From NCBI GenBank assembly GCA_009783865.1, contig WRCR01000102.1, forward strand, positions 1 through 10,733: DNA of 10,733 nucleotides, in the 5' to 3' direction. The translations under genes were made by a program, and so were the position numbers. This stretch comes from Planctomycetaceae bacterium (lineage in GTDB: Bacteria; Planctomycetota; Planctomycetia; Pirellulales; Thermoguttaceae). How positions within the stretch are numbered: position 1 is the first letter of the stretch; every line of letters starts with the position of its first letter. This document shows positions 5,470 to 10,733 of the stretch, piece after piece. Under the pieces are notes generated by a model. The model did no database searches. It was not told the origin of the DNA and was given only the letters and a program-made list of their open reading frames with translations.

Positions 5470-7893
5470 GTGACAGAACTCGTTTTAGCGCAAGGGTACA
5501 CTTTAACCCATCTTACTCTGACAGTATTCCTCGGTTGGGCAATAACATCGCTCTTTTATTGGCGGACATTTACTTCGCTTACCCGCAAACGGTTCATCAC
5601 AATTCTGTTCCTCCGCTTGCTGGCGATAGCAGTTGTGATAATGCTCCTGTTTCGTCCAATGCTGCAATATACCCACGAACAAACGCAGAAAAAGTCCATC
5701 GTCTTTGCAGTCGATACTTCGTCCTCAATGGGTATCTCCGATAGTGCCGGTCCTGCAAATGTTCCAACCAGCGATGGAGAAGAGCAAACCCCAGCCAGAA
5801 TGGAAATCCGGCTCAATCAAGTGAAAGAAAAAATTACGAATTGGTCGGAAAAACTTAAAAAGGATTTTCTGCTGCATTTAATTGATTTCTCCGACAAAGC
5901 CGTCAATCTGCAAGACGTTGCACTCGTTGCCGGTTTGAATGCCAATGGAACTTCAACCTCGCTTTCTTCCGCTATTACCGCCATTCCGGCAGTGATGGAC
6001 GGTAAGAAAAAAGTACCGACGAAGGAAATCGAAGCGGTGTTCTTATTTTCGGACGGACAGCATAACACTGTCCGCAAACCGGAAGAAGACGCAAAGGTTG
6101 CCGGTGTGCCGATTTACGCAATCGGTGTCGGAACCGGATTGAAAAGCAATTCGTCTTTCCGGGACGTTCAAGTATCCGACATTAGAATACCGGAACGCAT
6201 CACTTTGAAAAACAGAACGCGGATAACCGCCGGTATTGACGCTGTCGGTCTCGAAGGAAGAACGGTAAAAGTGATACTCGAAGAAGATACCTCGATGGCA
6301 ACCGAACCGCAGCGAAAACAAGAACGAGAACGAGAGCCGCCGACTGCGTCGGCGGATGCACGCCGGAAAATCGGCGAACAGAATCTACTGCTGGATGCTC
6401 TTGACGGTGCGCAGGATGTCATGTTTGAATTCAAACCGGAAAAAGTCGGAAGAACGCTTTACATTGTCCGTGTTGAACCGCTTGGAGACGAAGCAATCAA
6501 GGAAAACAATGAGCGGCAAACGGCGGCTATGGTAGTTGAACCCGGTATCAGGGTGTTTTACATCGAAGGCACCCAGCGGGCAGAATACGGCGCAATAACG
6601 GAACGGTTTTTATCGAAAGACCCCGATTTGGAATTCTGTGCAATGGTGAGGAACCGTTCCAATATGTTCGAGAGACGGACTAACATCGAGGACTTGCAGT
6701 TAAAAGGATTGCCGAGCGACCAGGAGACGATTGACTCTTTCGATGTGTTTCTCATCGGCGATATTCACAGTTCGTTTTTCAAGCCGGAAATTCAAGAAAT
6801 GATAGTCAAGCGCGTCAATGCGGGTGCGGGCTTGGCAATGCTCGGTGGTTATAATTCGCTTGCTCCCGGTGCTTATGCCAACACGCCGATAGGAAAAATT
6901 CTGCCTGTTATGCTTGGAAACCCGCCGGATATACCTGAAGCGGGACAATTTTCGGAACAGTTTATGCCGAAGTTGACACCGGATGGTGTTCGGAGTTCGA
7001 TATTTGCGAACATCGGCGATTTCTTTCCTTCAACTTTGGGCAATGCAAAGAAGGAAGGTCTCATGCCGCTGGCGGGCTGCACAAGGGTATTAGCACCGGC
7101 GGCTGGGGCAACCGTTCTTGCAACTTGTCCTAATGTAATGGTACCGTCAGCAGGCGGCGGTGATATTGAGATGCCGGTCTTGGCGTACAGACCGGTCGGT
7201 GAAGGCAAGGCGGCTGTGTTCACCGGTGATACTACGCGGCGTTGGCAGCAGGTTGCGAAGGCGTTGAATCAGGACTCCCCGTTTATGCAGTTTTGGGGGC
7301 AGTTTATTCGTTTCCTTGCCAGTCGGGAAGGTGCTGTTCTTAAGGAAGCCGGTGTTTCTGCGGCGGTGAACAAGGCGTATTTTGAACCGCAAGAGACGAT
7401 AATGGTTACGGCAACGGTGAAGAACGCTGAAGGCGAAGGAACGGAAAAGGCAGCGGTTCAGGGTATTGCGATTCGACCGGACGGAGACGAAGACAAGATT
7501 AAGTTGGAACCCGTTGCGGGAACACCGGGAAGATACATCGGAAATTATGAACCGAGTGCGATTGGACAGCATGAAATCAAGGTTTCGGCGAAGGTTGACG
7601 CACTTTCGCTTGACGCGCCGGAAAAGATTATTATCGATGTTGGTCGTCCCAATATGGAATTTGACCGGCTTGATTTGAACGAGGACTTAATGACGAAGAT
7701 AGCGGACGTTTCCGGCGGACGTTATGCTCACATAACGACTGCCGATTTTATAATTGACCAGTTGAACCGCGAGGTAATGAAGCGGCAGGTTGTCGTGCAG
7801 GTACCGCTTGCACCGCCGTTTTATTTCTGGCTGATTTTCGTAGTATTGCTGACTTGCGAATGGGTTCTGCGCAGGAAGTATCGGCTGAGGTAG
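5470..7893 (+). CDS. Membrane protein with VWA and glutamine-amidotransferase-like domains
   Basis: The 807-residue product has two N-terminal membrane segments (about residues 12-30 and 43-61) and one near the C-terminus (about 783-800) ending in a basic tail. Between them is a BatA-like VWA domain with a complete MIDAS metal site: D82-x-S84-x-S86 (DTSSSMG), T161 or T163 in GTSTS, and D195 (FSDGQ). A beta-rich stretch and then a class-I GATase-like domain begin near residue 361 (VFYIEGTQ); it has GGYNSLAPGAYANTPIGK near 459-476 but no evident catalytic cysteine, as usual for this group. The architecture is common in planctomycetes and its role is unknown; a scaffold or sensor for extracytoplasmic proteins is a guess. 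The MoxR, DUF58 and related genes that often accompany it are absent here. The GTG start has no clear Shine-Dalgarno. Residues about 277-304 look like an inserted basic linker. The sulfatase gene follows after 14 bases. Confidence 0.88.
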   Translation: MTELVLAQGYTLTHLTLTVFLGWAITSLFYWRTFTSLTRKRFITILFLRLLAIAVVIMLLFRPMLQYTHEQTQKKSIVFAVDTSSSMGISDSAGPANVPTSDGEEQTPARMEIRLNQVKEKITNWSEKLKKDFLLHLIDFSDKAVNLQDVALVAGLNANGTSTSLSSAITAIPAVMDGKKKVPTKEIEAVFLFSDGQHNTVRKPEEDAKVAGVPIYAIGVGTGLKSNSSFRDVQVSDIRIPERITLKNRTRITAGIDAVGLEGRTVKVILEEDTSMATEPQRKQEREREPPTASADARRKIGEQNLLLDALDGAQDVMFEFKPEKVGRTLYIVRVEPLGDEAIKENNERQTAAMVVEPGIRVFYIEGTQRAEYGAITERFLSKDPDLEFCAMVRNRSNMFERRTNIEDLQLKGLPSDQETIDSFDVFLIGDIHSSFFKPEIQEMIVKRVNAGAGLAMLGGYNSLAPGAYANTPIGKILPVMLGNPPDIPEAGQFSEQFMPKLTPDGVRSSIFANIGDFFPSTLGNAKKEGLMPLAGCTRVLAPAAGATVLATCPNVMVPSAGGGDIEMPVLAYRPVGEGKAAVFTGDTTRRWQQVAKALNQDSPFMQFWGQFIRFLASREGAVLKEAGVSAAVNKAYFEPQETIMVTATVKNAEGEGTEKAAVQGIAIRPDGDEDKIKLEPVAGTPGRYIGNYEPSAIGQHEIKVSAKVDALSLDAPEKIIIDVGRPNMEFDRLDLNEDLMTKIADVSGGRYAHITTADFIIDQLNREVMKRQVVVQVPLAPPFYFWLIFVVLLTCEWVLRRKYRLR
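6337..6355. repeat. Palindrome inside a low-complexity insert of the VWA-protein gene
   Basis: CCGCCGAC (6337-6344) and GTCGGCGG (6348-6355) form a perfect 8-bp stem with loop TGC. Just before it, 6322-6334 carries a short tandem run of GAACGA-type units. Together they encode the basic, repetitive stretch QRKQEREREPPTASADARRK, unlike the ordered beta-rich sequence on both sides. The GC-rich palindrome resembles dispersed intergenic hairpin repeats. Confidence 0.55.
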
Positions 7894-7898
7894 AGGAG
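7893..7898 (+). promoter_or_regulatory. Shine-Dalgarno overlapping the upstream stop codon
   Basis: GAGGAG begins with the last base of the TAG stop of the VWA-protein gene and lies 9 bases before the sulfatase ATG (7908-7910). It is the best ribosome-binding site in the window; it fixes the sulfatase start and suggests translation coupled to the upstream gene. Confidence 0.75.
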
Positions 7899-7907
7899 AT
7901 GTAAAAC

Positions 7908-9431
7908 ATGTTTTTCCGAATTTTTATCACCGTTTTTGTTTTATTACTCACAGTGCCGTTGATTTCGGCAAGCGAAACCAAGCCGAATGTGATTCTGATT
8001 TATACCGACGATGTCGGCTTCGGCGATGTTTCATGCAATGTCGACAAATCGGAGATTCCAACTCCGAACATCGACAAACTCGCCGAAGGCGGTCTCCGTT
8101 TTACCAACGCCCACTGCACTTCGGCAACCTGCACACCGTCAAGATACGCCCTGATGACCGGCGAATATCCCTGGCGGAAAAAAGGTACCGGTGTCCTGCC
8201 CGGTAATGCAAGCGCAATCATTGCGCCCGGTCGTTTCACACTCGCCTCGCTCTTTCAAAAAGCAGGATACAGAACAAAAGCCGTCGGCAAATGGCATCTC
8301 GGTCTCGGCGGAAATGAGGGACCCGATTGGAACGGTATCATAACCCCGTCTCCGAAAGAAATCGGCTTCGACGAACACTTCATAATACCCGCAACCGTTG
8401 ACCGTGTTCCCTGCGTCTTCGTTGAGAACAGCAGAGTTGCCAACCTTGACCCAAACGACCCGATTAGCGTTGACTATCAAAATAAAATCGGAAATGAACC
8501 GACCGCAACAGAACGTCCCGACCTTCTCAAAATGGGACTAACGCACGGACATAACAACACAATAATCAACGGCATCGGACGCATCGGTTTCATGAGCGGC
8601 GGTAAGTCCGCCCGGTGGAATGACGAAACAATCGCAGAAGTTATTACCAATAATGCGTTGGACTTTATCAAAGATAATCAAAGCAAACCGTTCTTTTTGT
8701 ATTATGCGACTCACGACATTCACGTTCCGCGGGTTCCGCATCCGAAGTTTGCCGGCAAAAGCGGTCACGGCGCAAGAGGCGATGTTATTCTGCAACTCGA
8801 TGACTGCGTAGGGCAAATCACCGCTCTGCTCAAGGAATTGAAAATCTTCGACAACACGCTCATCATTTTCAGCAGCGATAACGGTCCCATAGTTGATGAC
8901 GGCTATCTTGACGGTTCGATGGAAAACATCGGCAATCACAAACCGGCGGGACCATATCGCGGTTCAAAATACAGCAAGTTTGAAGCAGGAACGCGGGTGC
9001 CGTTCATCGTTCATTGGAATAGCCGGATTAAACCGGCGGTATCTAACGCTTTGTTTTCGCAGATTGATTTGCTTGCTTCATTTGCGGCGTTAGTTCAAAC
9101 GGATATTCCTGAAGGCGCAGCACCGGACAGCATCAATGCCTTGCCGGTTCTGTTGGGGGAATCGCAGCGGGACCGCGATTACAACATCGAACAGGCAAGC
9201 GGTCTTACTATCATTTCTAAAGGGTGGAAATACATTCCTCCGAACAACGGACCTGCCGAAATCAAGATGCCGAAAATGGGCGGCGAAAAGCCGGTCGAAA
9301 CCGGCAATCTGAATGTGCCGCAACTTTATAAACTTGACGAAGATATTGCGGAGCAAAAAAACCTAGCGGCGGAGCATCCCGACATTGTCAAAGAATTAGA
9401 CGCACTGCTGAAATCGAAACAACAGAATTGA
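7908..9431 (+). CDS. Exported formylglycine-dependent sulfatase (arylsulfatase family)
   Basis: The 507-residue product has a signal peptide (hydrophobic residues 5-19, likely cleaved after ISA near residue 21), then PNVILIYTDDVGFGD with calcium ligands D34 and D35. The sulfatase signature C75-T-P-S-R79 marks C75 as the residue oxidised to formylglycine. G127-K-W-H130 and the second metal-binding pair D324-N325 (SSDNGP) are present, so the active site looks complete. The end, LYKLDEDIAEQKNLAAEHP, is typical of the family. It would hydrolyse sulfate esters outside the cytoplasm, probably on a sulfated glycan, but the substrate subclass cannot be told. Activity needs a formylglycine-generating enzyme or anSME, neither of which is encoded here. 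It lies 14 bases after the VWA-protein gene and is probably in one operon with it. Confidence 0.93.
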   Translation: MFFRIFITVFVLLLTVPLISASETKPNVILIYTDDVGFGDVSCNVDKSEIPTPNIDKLAEGGLRFTNAHCTSATCTPSRYALMTGEYPWRKKGTGVLPGNASAIIAPGRFTLASLFQKAGYRTKAVGKWHLGLGGNEGPDWNGIITPSPKEIGFDEHFIIPATVDRVPCVFVENSRVANLDPNDPISVDYQNKIGNEPTATERPDLLKMGLTHGHNNTIINGIGRIGFMSGGKSARWNDETIAEVITNNALDFIKDNQSKPFFLYYATHDIHVPRVPHPKFAGKSGHGARGDVILQLDDCVGQITALLKELKIFDNTLIIFSSDNGPIVDDGYLDGSMENIGNHKPAGPYRGSKYSKFEAGTRVPFIVHWNSRIKPAVSNALFSQIDLLASFAALVQTDIPEGAAPDSINALPVLLGESQRDRDYNIEQASGLTIISKGWKYIPPNNGPAEIKMPKMGGEKPVETGNLNVPQLYKLDEDIAEQKNLAAEHPDIVKELDALLKSKQQN

Positions 9432-9513
9432 CGGGATTTACATGAATTTAAGGATTTTTATTTTTACCTTGTTTTCTATTCCCAAATATCCTGAAAATCT
9501 TGTAAATCTTGTC
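9430..9513. repeat. 28-bp imperfect inverted repeat just after the sulfatase gene
   Basis: The arm 9430-9457 (GACGGGATTTACATGAATTT then AAGGATTT) matches the reverse complement of 9486-9513 at 22 of 28 positions, around a 28-base AT-rich core. The left arm begins inside the TGA stop of the sulfatase gene. Each arm carries GATTTACA and AGGAT words of a kind I associate with dispersed bacterial repeats. It could be a small non-autonomous element, or act as a bidirectional terminator; the T-rich core would lie in the loop, not after the stem. Confidence 0.55.
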
Positions 9514-9651
9514 CAGAGCAAAAAACGAAACCGCTTTGTTCACCAAAAAACTTGCAGGTTTCCCGAGCGACCGCGCTTGCTTGTATAATAAAACGAAGTG
9601 ATGTACAATGCAAATAAAGATGAAAATACCCTCTAACCAATAAATTCAACC
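9514..9651 (+). promoter_or_regulatory. Upstream region of the slipin gene with a -10 box
   Basis: A perfect TATAAT at 9584-9589 lies 62 bases before the slipin ATG. The -35 region is poor: TTCCCG at 9560-9565, 18 bases upstream, matches 3 of 6. The leader is AT-rich with no clear Shine-Dalgarno before the ATG at 9652. An 11-codon open frame (9601-9636) lies in the leader but has no supporting signal. Confidence 0.4.
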
Positions 9652-10605
9652 ATGACTACAGCATCCAAAACGCAATCTGAACCCGCAGCGCAATCATTGC
9701 ACCATTCGTCACTGGGAACACCAGTCCGGGCAATGCTCAACGGAGGCGGTCTGATTCTTTTGGTAATCGTTTTGATTACAACGATGGTCGATTGGAATCG
9801 GTTTGATCCGAATAGAATCCCAAATGAAATTATTGCGCAAATCGGCAAGGCGATTGTTGTGTTTATCGTCGGAGCAGCCCTTTGGTGGCTGTTTGTCTCC
9901 GGCGTTCGCATTGCTGCCCAGTGGGAACGCGGTATTTTGTTGCGGCTCGGTAAATTCCGAGGTGTTCGTGGACCGGGAATCGTGTACGTCGTGCCGTTTA
10001 TCGACAGCATCCAATTCGTCGATACGCGGTTATTGACGCTCAACATTCCGTCGCAACAAGTGATAACAAAAGATAACGTACCGGCATCGGTAGATGGTGT
10101 GTTGTATGTCATGGTAACCGAAGCGGAAAAAGCAGTGCTTTCCGTACAGAATTATCGGTTTGCCGTTGCACAGTATGCTCAAGCAACGCTCAGGGATGTC
10201 GTTGGCGCGATGACGCTTGACGAACTACTTTCGGAGCGGGAACAAATTCAAAAACGTGTCGCGGAGACCGTCGAAGAACGAATCAAATCGTGGGGGTTGC
10301 ACCTTGATTCGATTCGATTGCAAGATATTGAAATGCCGGAAGACCTGAAACGAATCATGTCGCGTCAAGCGGCTGCCGAACGGGAAAAGCGGGCAAACAT
10401 CACAAAGTCGGAAGGGGACAAAATTGCGGCATCGAACCTTGCGGCAGCGGCGGAAATCATGGCAACAACTTCTGGCGCAATGAAACTGCGAACTTTGCAA
10501 ACCATAGATGGTCTCGGTGCCGGACAGTCGAACACCGTTGTTATGTTTCCCATCGAATTGGTCGAAGCCCTCAATCGTTTGACTGATGCGATGGCACATA
10601 AATAA
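9652..10605 (+). CDS. Slipin-type SPFH/Band 7 membrane protein
   Basis: The 317-residue product has a polar N-terminus, two hydrophobic segments (about residues 32-46 and 66-85) and then a canonical SPFH domain: QWERGILLRLGKFRGVRGPG (90-109), VVPFIDSI, the VITKDNVPASVDGVLYV block and LDELLSERE, followed by a charged alanine-rich helix (RQAAAEREKRANI) likely to form a coiled coil. The end, NTVVMFPIELVEAL, is typical of slipins. These proteins oligomerise in the membrane and organise membrane microdomains or regulate a partner protease. The usual bacterial partner, an NfeD/STOPP protease, is not encoded in the window. Family slipins often have one N-terminal membrane segment, so the extra segment of about 65 residues is a mild oddity. 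It has its own probable promoter and is separated from the sulfatase gene by 220 bases. Confidence 0.9.
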   Translation: MTTASKTQSEPAAQSLHHSSLGTPVRAMLNGGGLILLVIVLITTMVDWNRFDPNRIPNEIIAQIGKAIVVFIVGAALWWLFVSGVRIAAQWERGILLRLGKFRGVRGPGIVYVVPFIDSIQFVDTRLLTLNIPSQQVITKDNVPASVDGVLYVMVTEAEKAVLSVQNYRFAVAQYAQATLRDVVGAMTLDELLSEREQIQKRVAETVEERIKSWGLHLDSIRLQDIEMPEDLKRIMSRQAAAEREKRANITKSEGDKIAASNLAAAAEIMATTSGAMKLRTLQTIDGLGAGQSNTVVMFPIELVEALNRLTDAMAHK

Positions 10606-10659
10606 TCCGGTCGCTACATTTCATTACGCTCTCGGCTTTCATTTTTCAGTTATACGCAG

Positions 10660-10733
10660 ATGACTTTTTTTACCGCCTTCTCTAACGAAGTATTGCATGA
10701 ACACTTATCCGGCAGACGTTTTACGGCAACTTA
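10660..10733 (+). CDS. Possible start of a further gene, cut by the window edge
   Basis: An ATG at 10660-10662 opens a frame (MTFFTAFSNEVLHEHLSG...) that runs off the right edge without a stop. A second ATG at 10697-10699 in another frame (MNTYPADVLRQL) also runs off the edge and looks equally gene-like. Neither has a clear Shine-Dalgarno, and too little is present to name a family. The 54 bases between the slipin stop and 10660 show no hairpin or other signal. Confidence 0.3.
   Translation, partial: MTFFTAFSNEVLHEHLSGRRFTAT

Noticed and set aside
9601..9636. An 11-codon leader peptide before the slipin gene
   Set aside because: It has no ribosome-binding signal, no run of regulatory codons and no attenuator-like structure.

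Overview
The window looks like chromosomal DNA of a planctomycete or related PVC-group bacterium of moderate GC content, possibly gut-associated. The reasons are the gene types: a secreted BNR sialidase, a secreted formylglycine sulfatase, and a membrane protein joining a von Willebrand A domain to a glutamine-amidotransferase-like domain, which is a hallmark planctomycete architecture. Weak Shine-Dalgarno sequences and GTG starts fit. The assignment is an inference from gene content, not proven. No rRNA, tRNA, CRISPR array, transposase or phage gene was seen.

Left part (about 1-1880) is a low-density, decaying region. It holds a REPIN-like pair of inverted palindromes, then a minus-strand gene for an exported WD40-plus-ankyrin protein that is broken by one missing base between the two domains. 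Next come GC-rich hairpins and a 3' remnant of thiG (thiazole synthase) on the plus strand that has lost its start and catalytic core.

Middle part (1879-5359): a minus-strand exported sialidase is divergent from a plus-strand metallophosphoesterase and an ABC-2 polysaccharide-export permease. The junction of the last two genes is a 17-bp tandem duplication that carries the stop of one gene and the likely GTG start of the other. The permease has no ATPase gene beside it.

Right part (5360-10733): a 110-bp gap with a good sigma-70-like promoter and two inverted repeats leads into the VWA/GATase-like membrane protein, closely followed by the sulfatase (14-bp gap, Shine-Dalgarno overlapping the stop codon). 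The sulfatase ends at a 28-bp imperfect inverted repeat. A separate promoter then precedes a slipin-type SPFH membrane protein, and a possible new gene starts at the right edge.

How the genes may work together: the sialidase and sulfatase are both exported and could act on sialylated or sulfated glycans such as mucins, but they lie on opposite strands and no transporter, formylglycine-generating enzyme or sugar-catabolism gene accompanies them. No clear new multi-gene system is visible. The most notable items are the single-base break in the WD40-ankyrin gene, the thiG remnant, the palindrome-bearing insert inside the VWA protein, and the inverted-repeat elements.
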